Assembly (NCBI GenBank): GCA_039934475.1
Contig: JBDTMC010000349.1
Span: 1 to 8,509 of the forward strand
Reading direction: 5' to 3'
DNA length: 8,509 nucleotides
DNA from: JBDTMC01 sp039934475
GTDB taxonomy: Bacteria; Acidobacteriota; Terriglobia; Bryobacterales; Bryobacteraceae
Below are positions 1 through 6,749 of this stretch, piece after piece. The translations under genes were made by a program, and so were the position numbers. A model generated the notes under the pieces. That model saw only the letters and a list, made by a program, of their open reading frames with translations. It was not told where the DNA came from and did not search any database. How positions within the stretch are numbered: position 1 is the stretch's first letter; each line of letters starts with the position of its first letter.

Positions 1-1613
1 CGGACTCCGGCGATCTCGTTGCCATCGGCGTCCACTTGCGGGACTAGCGTCGGGTAGGGCTTTCCGATGACCGTCGGCGGCTCCTTCGTGTAGTCGAGAC
101 GGAGCGCTTCCACGAAGTGCTTCGGTACAGGAACGTCTTTCAGAGGGAATGCCACCTTCTCCGGCGCCACCAGTTGGTTGTCCGCGATATGAGGAAGGCG
201 CGATGCCGGCGGCTGGGTGTCTTCATTCACCCACTCCGTAAGGCGGATGAGAAGAGCGCGGTCAATGGGACGCTGGTCCAGTACGTTGCTCATGAACTGG
301 CGGTCGCCTTTCGCGGGCGGCCAGGAGCCGGGTCCGTGCTGAGCGCCCGTGAGGAAGTAGGCACGGCTATCGGGGGCAAGCGGGGCGTCGGCTGTTCCAT
401 CGGGTGTCGTATGGATCAGCGAGGCGGCACGGCCCCAATACTCGTACGCTCCGTTTGTGTAGAAAATCTTCGGCGTCTGCTTCATCTCGTACGCGGTGTC
501 GTTGAAGGGGAAGACATCGGTGGGATAGAAGAAATTCGTGAAAGGCTGGGCATCGCGCGAAGGCTGGGCGAAGCGATGGTTGAAACTGCCGCGGCCGGCT
601 CCGGCCACGTCGGCCCAGACGCCATCAAAAACGCGGCGACCCCGTTCATCGGCGTTGAAACCGTCGTAAAGGAACTTACGCAGGAAGCGACCGCTCTGCG
701 AGATGCCGAAGCCAAGGGCCGTATGAAGGAAGCGCGGCTGGTCACCCAGAACGTTGATGCCGCTCGAGGGCGTTCCGTACTTCAGGTACGAAATGAAGTC
801 ACGGACGGCGGCCGGGCCAAGACCGGTGACAACGGGATTCTTCGCCGTGTACACCACTTCATAGATACGGCCGGGTTGGAGCCCTTCAGACACCGCGATC
901 GTACGAGGGTCGGTGAACTTCCAGGCAGCGTGGGGAATGATCTGGCGCGGAGCGTCGCGCTGGTCGCGGACGGTAAGCGTGTTAGCGGGATCGTTGACAT
1001 CTGCGGCTTCGTAGGCGACATGATCGCGGTCGCCCAGATTGAAGCTGCCAAGCGGTTTGTCGGGAACGATTTCGGAGCGCACAAGTCCGGTGATGGTCTT
1101 GCCGTTGTCTGTGATGACGGGTGAATGCAGGCCCATCCGTCCAGCCACGGCGGGTTCATCGATCTGCCAGCCGACCCAGACCAGCGTATAGCCCCGCTCC
1201 ATAAGGAATTTGTCGCCGAACTCCTCGGCGGTGCGCGGGTCTGCGCCGCCCTTGGCGTAATTGAAGCGGCTGAGCAGTCCTTTGCCACCGCGGTTGTTGA
1301 TCTCAAGAAAGATCGTGCCGTTGCCGTTCTTTGGTTCGCGAGGTTTGAGGACGAAGAGGTCGCCGGTAAACTCAACGAGGCCGGCAGCATTGGTGGGCGC
1401 GAGTTGAATGTCGGTGATGATCTGATTGGCGGGAAGTTTGGGATCGACGGCGTAGTGGACGGTAGCGATGATGCGTTCGTAAGGCCCGGCTTTGCCAAAG
1501 GACTCGCCATTGAGGACGTCTGACCGTTCGACGACGCGCACGGCGGTGACACCGGCGGAAGCAAGGGACGAGAAGAGGACAACCAGCGCTGCGGTGCGGA
1601 GCATGAATGCCAT
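1..1613 (-). CDS. Secreted alpha/beta hydrolase domain protein (Abhydrolase_10 type), C-terminus beyond the window
   Basis: One frame stays open from the ATG at 1613 to the left edge and gives 537 residues without a stop, so the C-terminus is missing. Residues 1-20 form a signal peptide: a short start, a hydrophobic run (AALVVLFSSLA), then ASA before Gly21. The product is therefore probably periplasmic or extracellular. The likely nucleophile elbow is GISQSG at 303-308, with Ser305 as nucleophile. It is followed by a block typical of the family (GRFLRKFLYDGFN, then FDGVWADVAGAGRGSFNHRFAQPS). The likely catalytic His is His426 in GAQHGPG; I cannot place the acid residue with confidence. Another family block is EINNRGGKGLL (104-114). 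Members are annotated only as alpha/beta hydrolase domain proteins, so the substrate is unknown; an ester is a reasonable guess. The start lies 13 bases after the tsaD stop, with no clear Shine-Dalgarno sequence, so it is probably translated from the tsaD transcript. A second in-frame ATG at 1604 is possible. Confidence 0.9.
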   Translation of the reverse strand, partial: MAFMLRTAALVVLFSSLASAGVTAVRVVERSDVLNGESFGKAGPYERIIATVHYAVDPKLPANQIITDIQLAPTNAAGLVEFTGDLFVLKPREPKNGNGTIFLEINNRGGKGLLSRFNYAKGGADPRTAEEFGDKFLMERGYTLVWVGWQIDEPAVAGRMGLHSPVITDNGKTITGLVRSEIVPDKPLGSFNLGDRDHVAYEAADVNDPANTLTVRDQRDAPRQIIPHAAWKFTDPRTIAVSEGLQPGRIYEVVYTAKNPVVTGLGPAAVRDFISYLKYGTPSSGINVLGDQPRFLHTALGFGISQSGRFLRKFLYDGFNADERGRRVFDGVWADVAGAGRGSFNHRFAQPSRDAQPFTNFFYPTDVFPFNDTAYEMKQTPKIFYTNGAYEYWGRAASLIHTTPDGTADAPLAPDSRAYFLTGAQHGPGSWPPAKGDRQFMSNVLDQRPIDRALLIRLTEWVNEDTQPPASRLPHIADNQLVAPEKVAFPLKDVPVPKHFVEALRLDYTKEPPTVIGKPYPTLVPQVDADGNEIAGV

Positions 1614-1626
1614 TAGATGGCAGCAG

Positions 1627-2703
1627 CTAGGCCAGGGTCAAGTTCGCGCGGGCGTGAAGCGTCGTGTTGGCGAAGTCGCCGCGATGGTATTTAGGGAAGG
1701 CCGCGGCGGCGATCATGACCGCGTTGTCTGTGGAGAGCTCGCGCGTGGGAAAGAACACGGGGAGAGCGAGGCGGCGGGAGGTGGCGCGTAGGCCCGCGTT
1801 GCTGGCGACCCCTCCGGAGATGATCAGCGAACGGGCGTTGATCAGTTCCGCGCTCGCGGTGGCGTGGCGGAGCAGTTCTTCGATAACTGTGTATTGAAAG
1901 CTGGCGAGGAGATCGAGCGTGGCGGAGGGCGTGACGGCGAGCCAGTCTTCAGTGGAGGGGCGCGGGTTGCCGCGCAGAAGGGCCCGGCGGACGTCGATCT
2001 CTGCGCTCATGTCGTGCGTTTCGGTCCAGCGAAGAACAGCAGTCTTAATGCCGCTGAAGCTGAAGTCGAGGGCGTTTCCCTTCATCTTGGCGATAGTGAA
2101 ACGAACGGCTCGGGGATTGCCATGGGGCGCCAGTTTATCGACCACCGGACCACCGGGATAGCCAAAGCCGAGTAACTTCGCAACCTTGTCGAAGGCTTCT
2201 CCGGCAGCGTCATCGCGTGTCTTGCCTAGTAGGCGATAGGTGAACTTTTCCGTGACTTCAAAGAGATGCGTGTGGCCGCCGCTCACCACCAAAGCCAGCG
2301 CCGGGTATTCCACTTTTCCGGCAGCTTCCATCACGACGGCGTGGATGTGGCCTTCAATATGGTTCACGGCGATGAGCGGGATGTTGTGGCTGAAGGCAAG
2401 GGCCTTGGCGTACGTGATGCCTACCAGAAGTGACCCAATCAAGCCCGGACCTTCGGTGACCGCAATGGCGGATAGATCGGGGATGACGAGATGAGCCGTT
2501 GCCAGTGCTTCGCGGACCACAGGCACGATGGCGCGGAGGTGTTCGCGCGAGGCGAGCTCCGGCACCACACCTCCGTACTTGCCGTGTGTATCGAGTTGCG
2601 ACGCGACGACACTGGAGAGAATTTCCTCCCCATCGCGAATCACTGCGGCCGCGGTTTCGTCGCACGAAGACTCGATGCCGAGAATGAAAACTGAACCGCC
2701 CAA
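1627..2703 (-). CDS. tsaD: tRNA N6-adenosine threonylcarbamoyltransferase TsaD
   Basis: TsaD transfers the threonylcarbamoyl group from threonylcarbamoyl-AMP to A37 of tRNAs that read ANN codons, giving t6A. It works in the cytoplasm with TsaB and TsaE, which are not in this window. The 358 residues carry the ASKHA-fold signature of the family: ESSCDET (11-17), metal-binding NHIEGH with His115 and His119, SGGHT (141-145), GEAFDKVAKLLG (168-179), FSFSGIKTA (214-222), SGGVASN (296-302), and STDNAVM with the third metal ligand Asp326. The length fits the usual 330-360. No ATG or GTG lies near the expected N-terminus. The TTG at 2703 gives MGGSVFILGIESSCDET, as expected for the family, and has AGGA eight bases upstream, so I chose it. 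The frame stays open for another 160 codons, up to 3183, but that stretch is arginine/proline-rich antisense of queA and looks nothing like TsaD. The gene probably forms an operon with the downstream hydrolase. Confidence 0.95.
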   Translation of the reverse strand: MGGSVFILGIESSCDETAAAVIRDGEEILSSVVASQLDTHGKYGGVVPELASREHLRAIVPVVREALATAHLVIPDLSAIAVTEGPGLIGSLLVGITYAKALAFSHNIPLIAVNHIEGHIHAVVMEAAGKVEYPALALVVSGGHTHLFEVTEKFTYRLLGKTRDDAAGEAFDKVAKLLGFGYPGGPVVDKLAPHGNPRAVRFTIAKMKGNALDFSFSGIKTAVLRWTETHDMSAEIDVRRALLRGNPRPSTEDWLAVTPSATLDLLASFQYTVIEELLRHATASAELINARSLIISGGVASNAGLRATSRRLALPVFFPTRELSTDNAVMIAAAAFPKYHRGDFANTTLHARANLTLA

Positions 2704-2711
2704 GATTGTTA

Positions 2712-2715
2712 TCCT
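2712..2715 (-). promoter_or_regulatory. Ribosome binding site deciding the TTG start of tsaD
   Basis: AGGA on the minus strand lies eight bases before the TTG at 2703, a normal spacing. This site, together with family alignment, is the reason for choosing a TTG start. The same bases form part of TAGGAT (2711-2716), which with CAGACA (2734-2739) and a 17-base spacer could instead be a weak promoter giving an almost leaderless message. I prefer the ribosome-binding reading. Confidence 0.5.
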
Positions 2716-2726
2716 ACCGGGTGCCC

Positions 2727-3743
2727 ATGCACGTGTCTGAATTCGATTATCACCTGCCGGCGGAGAGTATTGCTCAGGAGCCACTGGCGGACCGGTCCGC
2801 GTCCCGCATGTTGGTGGTGCATCGCGAGGAAGGGCGCTGGGAGGACCGTGCGTTTCGCGACCTACCGGATTTTCTGCGCCCAGGCGACTGTCTGGCGTTG
2901 AACGATTCGAAGGTATTTCCTGCGCGGTTATACGGTCAGCGGGTGGGAACGGGCGGCGCGGTTGAAGTGTTCCTGCTGCGGCCCGAAGCGGAGGACAACA
3001 AGACCTGGACGGCGCTGGTGCGGCCAGGGCGTCGTATGAGGACGGGTGAGCGCGTGCGGTTTGCGGACGTGGAGGCGGAGATAGTCGGACGAGGCGAGTT
3101 CGGCGAGCGGACGCTGCGGTTCGACATCGATGGCGATATATACGAGTGGCTGAATGGCGCGGGGCATGTGCCGTTGCCTCCATACATACACCGCTCAGAC
3201 CGGGCCGACGATATCTCGCGTTATCAGACCGTCTACGCGCGAGCGGTGGGATCCGTGGCGGCTCCTACCGCCGGATTGCACTTCACGCCGCAGGTTTTGG
3301 ACCACTGCCGGGAGGCCGGAGCGGACGTAGCTCGGGTGACACTGCATGTGGGTTTGGGGACGTTTCAGCCCCTGCATACCGAGAACGTAGAAGACGTGAA
3401 GCTGCACAGCGAGCGGTTCGAGATTCCCGAAGAGAGCGCGGCCAAGCTTCGCGCGGCGGCCCGCATTGTGGCAGTAGGGACAACCAGCGTAAGGACGATT
3501 GAGACGGCGATGCGGACCGGCGGGATGCGCGCCTGTTGCGGCGAAACTGAATTGTTCGTCTACCCCGGATTCGACTTCCGTGCCATAGGCGCGATGGTCA
3601 CCAACTTCCACCTGCCGCAATCGAGCTTGCTGATGTTGGTGTGCGCGTTTGGAGGCAAGGACCTGGTGCTTGACGCATACCGGCACGCAGTGGCGGCAGG
3701 GTACCGCTTCTACTCCTATGGCGACTGTATGTTAGTGGTGTAA
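2727..3743 (+). CDS. queA: S-adenosylmethionine:tRNA ribosyltransferase-isomerase QueA
   Basis: QueA moves the ribosyl part of S-adenosylmethionine onto preQ1 at wobble position 34 of GUN-anticodon tRNAs. This makes epoxyqueuosine, the penultimate step of queuosine synthesis. The 338 residues match the family from end to end: VSEFDYHLPAESIAQ at the N-terminus, LNDSKVFPARL (58-68), YQTVYA (166-171), APTAGLHF (179-186), VTLHVGLGTFQP (204-215), HSERFEIP (227-234), VGTTSVRTIE (250-259), VTNFHLPQSSLLMLV (291-305) and YRFYSYGDCML at the C-terminus. It is a little shorter than the E. coli enzyme (356), with no lost motif. The ATG at 2727 starts exactly at the family N-terminus. A TTG at 2706 and a GTG at 2721 are in frame but add residues the family lacks. 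There is no good ribosome binding site; GGGTG ends only three bases before the ATG. No other queuosine gene (tgt, queG) is nearby. It is divergent from tsaD with a 23-base gap. Confidence 0.95.
   Translation: MHVSEFDYHLPAESIAQEPLADRSASRMLVVHREEGRWEDRAFRDLPDFLRPGDCLALNDSKVFPARLYGQRVGTGGAVEVFLLRPEAEDNKTWTALVRPGRRMRTGERVRFADVEAEIVGRGEFGERTLRFDIDGDIYEWLNGAGHVPLPPYIHRSDRADDISRYQTVYARAVGSVAAPTAGLHFTPQVLDHCREAGADVARVTLHVGLGTFQPLHTENVEDVKLHSERFEIPEESAAKLRAAARIVAVGTTSVRTIETAMRTGGMRACCGETELFVYPGFDFRAIGAMVTNFHLPQSSLLMLVCAFGGKDLVLDAYRHAVAAGYRFYSYGDCMLVV
2746..2751 (-). promoter_or_regulatory. Candidate -10 element for tsaD inside queA
   Basis: GATAAT on the minus strand matches TATAAT at five of six bases. 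It would start a tsaD transcript near 2739, leaving a leader of about 36 bases that contains the AGGA site. I see no good -35 box at 16-18 bases. The element lies within the first ten codons of queA. It is weak evidence, offered because the two genes leave no free promoter space. Confidence 0.22.
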
Positions 3744-3760
3744 GTAGTCCATTCTAGGTC

Positions 3761-3778
3761 TCGGGTTTATCAAACCGA
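3761..3778. terminator. Small hairpin after queA
   Basis: TCGGGTTT (3761-3768) pairs with AAACCGA (3772-3778) as seven base pairs with one bulged G and a three-base loop. It starts 18 bases after the queA stop. No T-run follows, so a terminator role is only a guess. Confidence 0.2.
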
Positions 3779-3798
3779 CGACCCGCCGTTTCAGCACA

Positions 3799-3827
3799 GG
3801 GCTACCGGCGATAGCCAGCCGGAGCTC
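3799..3827. terminator. Hairpin between convergent queA and the permease gene
   Basis: The left arm 3799-3809 (GGGCTACCGGC) pairs with the right arm 3818-3827 (GCCGGAGCTC) over ten pairs, with one bulged A at 3804, one G-T wobble and an eight-base loop. It lies in the 89-base gap between two genes that converge, six bases from the permease stop codon. No T-run is present on either side, so it is not a textbook intrinsic terminator. It may stabilise 3' ends or act with Rho. Confidence 0.35.
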
Positions 3828-3832
3828 AGCGC

Positions 3833-6544
3833 TCATTCATTGCGAAGCGTCGTGATCGGGTTGAGTCCTGCGGCGCGCCTTGCCGGAATGTAGCTGGCGG
3901 CCAGAGCAGTGACCGCGAGCAGTGCGCCGGCGGACGCCAGCGAGACCACATCGTTCGCCGCGAGACCGAATAACAGGGTAGCAGCGGCTCTCCCTGCCCA
4001 CAACGCGAGTACGGTCCCCGCCACTAGGCCGATGCCCACCAGCAGAACAGCCTCTCGAAGCACGAGGCGGATGACACTCCCACGGTCGGCCCCGAGCGCC
4101 ATGCGCACGCCGATCTCATTGCGCCGCCGCGCCACCATGTAGGCGATCACACCGTAGAGTCCGAGCGTGGCCAGCAGGGCCGCCAGCAGTCCGAATGCTC
4201 CCGATACCGTAGCCATCAGACTCTCTCGCACCACCGATTGCCGCAGTTGGGCCGAGAAGGGACGGAACTCAATTCCTGACGCCGGACTGATTCCGGCGAC
4301 GGCAGCCTTCGCATTGGACATCAGAGGGCCGAGAGGCCCGGTGATCCGAAGCACGAAAGTGGCGTTTGGCTGAGGGCCTCCGTCTTGCCCAATCGGGAAA
4401 AACGCGATCGGCTTGAACTCTTCGCGAAGTTCGAAATACTTTGTGTTTCCCACCACGCCCACAATTTCGAAGACAGGTTCAGGCTTGCCGGCATCGGCGT
4501 CCATGTGGAACGTGTGGCCCACCGGGTTCGCGCCGCTGAAGAACTTCCGTGCGAATGTCTCATTGACGATAGCCACCTTGGGCGAGGAGAGCGTGTCGCG
4601 GTCATCAAACTCGCGGCCCGCAAGCAGGCGCGTACCCATCGTCCGGAAGTATCCAGGAGCGGCTCTGTTGAAAAGTGCCGTGTTGCCGCTTCCGGCCGCG
4701 GGCTTTCCGTCAGGGCCAACTTGCTGGTCCCAACTGCTGCCGCCAAGCGGAGTGAAACCGGTCTGGGCAGCGGAAACGACGCCCCGCAGCGCCGACAGCC
4801 GATCGGTCAACTCGCGGTAGACCGACAATCGGCGTTCTTTCGGAAATTGCGCTTTGCTGAAATCCACGGTAACGGCGAGCACACCTTCGGCTCGGAATCC
4901 CGCATCTGTGGTGAGCAGGTTGTGCAGGCTACGCGTGAACAGCAGCGCGCCTACCAGCAGCACCAGGGAAAGGGCCACTTGTGTAGCCACTAGCGCCCGC
5001 CGCATCCCAAATCGCTCGCGGCCGGTCGTGACACTGCGGCCTCCCGAACGCATCGCGGCAACGGGAGACAGGTAGGTGGCGCGTACTGCCGGCAGAAGCC
5101 CAAACAGCAGGCAAGTGAACACGGCAAGCGCAGCGGTAAACGCAAGGACGCGCCAGTCCATGGCGATGGTCAGGGCAATCGGATTGTCGGGTGTGGTCAG
5201 AAAAGCGACGATGGACCGGCTCAATGCGAAGGCGAGACCCGCGCCCAGCAGCGCTCCGGCAATCGCCAGAAGCAGGCTTTCCGCAAGAAGCTGTCGCACC
5301 AATCTGAATCGCGAGGCTCCGATCGCAAGCCTCACGGCGATCTCAGGTTCGCGCACAGAGGCGCGGGCCACCAGCAGATTCGCCAGATTCGCGCACGCGA
5401 TCAGCAGCACCAGCCCAGTGGTCGCCATCAGCAGCCACAACGGGCGTTCGTATTGCTCACGCAGCCCCGATACTCCGGTACCCGCTTCTGTGGCCGCGAT
5501 CTTATTCGCCAGGAAGCGCTTTGCGAAATCAGCCTTATACTCGGACGGGATTGTGGCGCGCATGATTTCGGGCGAGAGCGCGTGGAGGTGAGCCGTGGCG
5601 CTCTTGGCCGTCCACCCCGGCTTGAGTCTTCCCATCATCGACAACCACCAAGAGGACCGGCCTGGTATGCGGCTTCTCTGGTCTTCCGCCAGCAGGAGAT
5701 CGGCACACAGCGGAACCGCGAGATCGTAACGGCTGCCCACGTCGACACCGTTGAAAGAAGGTGGCGTCACACCCACAATCGGGATGGAATGCCCATCCAG
5801 ACTTATCCTGCGGTCCAATACAGCGGCGTCGCCTCCGAATTCCCGCTGCCAGAAGGCATGGCTCAACACGGCTACGGCATTGCAGGCGTGTCCGTCGTCA
5901 CTGTCTGTCAGCGTGCGGCCCAGCATCGCATCCACCCCCAGATTGCGAAAGAAGCTGCCGCTCACATAAACGCCGTCGGCATATCGCGGTTCACCGCCGT
6001 TGGCAAGGTTAAACCGGGCCGCGCTCCACGCGAAGACTCCCGTGAAGGCCTGTTGATTGGCCCCTATATATTCCCATTGCGCCGTCGTAAGATTAGCACT
6101 GCGGCTGGACCACCACCCTCCCCGAGCCGACCCTTTTTCAAAGTCGATGGCAACCAGTTCCTGAGGGTTCTGAACGGGCAGCATCTTCAGCCGGATGGCA
6201 TCCACCAGTTGGAAGATTGCGGTGTTTGCACCGATGCCGAGAGCAAGTGAGAGAACGGCGACGGAAGCGAACTCGGGGTTCAACCGCAATTGCCGAAAGC
6301 CATAAGCCAGATCGGCCCGTGTCGTATCCAACCATGCCGCTATATCCATATCGCGTGTCCTCTCCTTCTGAATGTTGTAGTTTCCAAGGCGCAGGCGGGC
6401 CAGCCGCAACGCTTCGTGTACCGGCATGCCGGCGGCAACCAGCCGGTCGACGGTCTCTGCTAAATGAAACTCGAGTTCAGTATCCAGTTCGACGTTCAGA
6501 CGTTCCGCGCGGAATACATTGCGCCAGCGTTCGTGCCATGGCAT
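3833..6544 (-). CDS. ADOP-family duplicated orphan permease (MacB/FtsX-like ABC permease)
   Basis: This 903-residue inner-membrane protein belongs to the Acidobacterial duplicated orphan permease family. Residues 1-65 form the permease prefix domain (the ERLNVELDTELEFHL and EALRLARLRLGN regions). Two MacB_PCD-FtsX units then follow in tandem. Unit one has a membrane segment at about 92-114 (SVAVLSLALGIGANTAIF), an extracytoplasmic domain to about 365, and segments near 369-391, 420-445 and 466-486. Unit two has segments near 517-537, 777-803, 830-852 and 866-885. It ends in ARRRNEIGVRMALGA and PARRAAGLNPITTLRNE, the usual FtsX C-terminal motifs. There is no ATP-binding domain and no ABC ATPase gene in the window, hence 'orphan'. 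Many relatives sit beside a PadR-type regulator; none is visible here. The substrate is unknown: MacB-like proteins drive efflux or envelope mechanotransmission. I start at the ATG at 6544, preceded by a weak GTGAG; a TTG at 6550 would add two residues. Confidence 0.92.
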   Translation of the reverse strand: MPWHERWRNVFRAERLNVELDTELEFHLAETVDRLVAAGMPVHEALRLARLRLGNYNIQKERTRDMDIAAWLDTTRADLAYGFRQLRLNPEFASVAVLSLALGIGANTAIFQLVDAIRLKMLPVQNPQELVAIDFEKGSARGGWWSSRSANLTTAQWEYIGANQQAFTGVFAWSAARFNLANGGEPRYADGVYVSGSFFRNLGVDAMLGRTLTDSDDGHACNAVAVLSHAFWQREFGGDAAVLDRRISLDGHSIPIVGVTPPSFNGVDVGSRYDLAVPLCADLLLAEDQRSRIPGRSSWWLSMMGRLKPGWTAKSATAHLHALSPEIMRATIPSEYKADFAKRFLANKIAATEAGTGVSGLREQYERPLWLLMATTGLVLLIACANLANLLVARASVREPEIAVRLAIGASRFRLVRQLLAESLLLAIAGALLGAGLAFALSRSIVAFLTTPDNPIALTIAMDWRVLAFTAALAVFTCLLFGLLPAVRATYLSPVAAMRSGGRSVTTGRERFGMRRALVATQVALSLVLLVGALLFTRSLHNLLTTDAGFRAEGVLAVTVDFSKAQFPKERRLSVYRELTDRLSALRGVVSAAQTGFTPLGGSSWDQQVGPDGKPAAGSGNTALFNRAAPGYFRTMGTRLLAGREFDDRDTLSSPKVAIVNETFARKFFSGANPVGHTFHMDADAGKPEPVFEIVGVVGNTKYFELREEFKPIAFFPIGQDGGPQPNATFVLRITGPLGPLMSNAKAAVAGISPASGIEFRPFSAQLRQSVVRESLMATVSGAFGLLAALLATLGLYGVIAYMVARRRNEIGVRMALGADRGSVIRLVLREAVLLVGIGLVAGTVLALWAGRAAATLLFGLAANDVVSLASAGALLAVTALAASYIPARRAAGLNPITTLRNE

Positions 6545-6641
6545 ATTCAATCACTCACGAGTACCGGAGAACCCGGGTGACGCCGCGGGTGAGCCGGACC
6601 CAACTTGTCGTTCGGTCCCTTTGGCATATCTAGCTAGGTAT

Positions 6642-6670
6642 AGCTTAACGGGACTCCGGTAGAACGTCAA
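6642..6670 (-). promoter_or_regulatory. Candidate promoter for the permease gene
   Basis: On the minus strand TTGACG (6665-6670) matches the -35 consensus at five of six bases. TAAGCT (6642-6647) follows after exactly 17 bases but is a poor -10 (three of six). TATACC at 6637-6642 is a better -10 sequence but too far, at 22 bases. Transcription would start near 6635 and leave a leader of about 90 bases. Sigma factor preference in this lineage is not known from the sequence. Confidence 0.25.
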
Positions 6671-6714
6671 CAGAGGAAACGGGCACAGTGTAAATTCTCG
6701 CGTCCTTTTGTGCA

Positions 6715-6724
6715 GATGTTCATC
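6715..6724. promoter_or_regulatory. Candidate operator palindrome upstream of the SDR gene
   Basis: GATG-TT-CATC is an inverted repeat 25 bases before the dehydrogenase start. It sits inside a looser, gapped dyad running from TGTG (6709-6712) to CACA (6724-6727). Its position would suit an operator for the downstream Rrf2 regulator. A ten-base palindrome can occur by chance, so the call is tentative. Confidence 0.2.
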
Positions 6725-6736
6725 ACATTATGCGAA

Positions 6737-6743
6737 AGAGGTG
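6737..6743 (+). promoter_or_regulatory. Strong ribosome binding site of the SDR gene
   Basis: AGAGGTG, extended by A to AGAGGTGA, is a close match to the complement of the 16S rRNA 3' end and lies six bases before the ATG at 6750. It rules out the longer in-frame starts around 6708, which have no such site. Confidence 0.7.
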
Positions 6744-6749
6744 AAACAC

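Noticed and set aside
117..1124. Long open frame on the plus strand opposite the hydrolase gene
   Set aside because: It is antisense to a well-supported gene with family motifs. Its translation is rich in arginine, glycine and valine with no recognisable domain, as expected for shadow frames in high-GC DNA.
782..1582. Open minus-strand frame overlapping the hydrolase in another register
   Set aside because: Its translation is dominated by Ser, Pro, Ala and Arg without motifs, while the overlapping frame from 1613 carries a signal peptide and hydrolase blocks over its whole length.
2721..2732. Small stem GTGC/GCAC around the queA start codon
   Set aside because: It has only four pairs and a four-base loop, too weak to claim translation control.
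4385..4993. Plus-strand frames opposite the permease gene (also 5453-6250)
   Set aside because: They are antisense to the permease, have no ribosome binding sites or domains, and disagree with the continuous MacB/FtsX coding on the other strand.
6574..6592. Direct repeat CGGGTGA, two copies 12 bases apart, with palindrome ACCCGGGT next to it
   Set aside because: It is short and GC-rich, so a chance match is likely in this composition. It lies between the candidate promoter and the permease start, with no clear regulator match.
6631..6638. Palindrome CTAGCTAG (with flanks TATCTAGCTAGGTATA) in the divergent gap
   Set aside because: The core is a simple eight-base repeat, and the flanks are not symmetrical enough to argue for an operator.
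6730..6744. Four-codon leader frame (Met-Arg-Lys-Arg-stop) whose stop overlaps the SDR ribosome binding site
   Set aside because: It has no ribosome binding site of its own and is short enough to arise by chance. There is no pattern suggesting attenuation.
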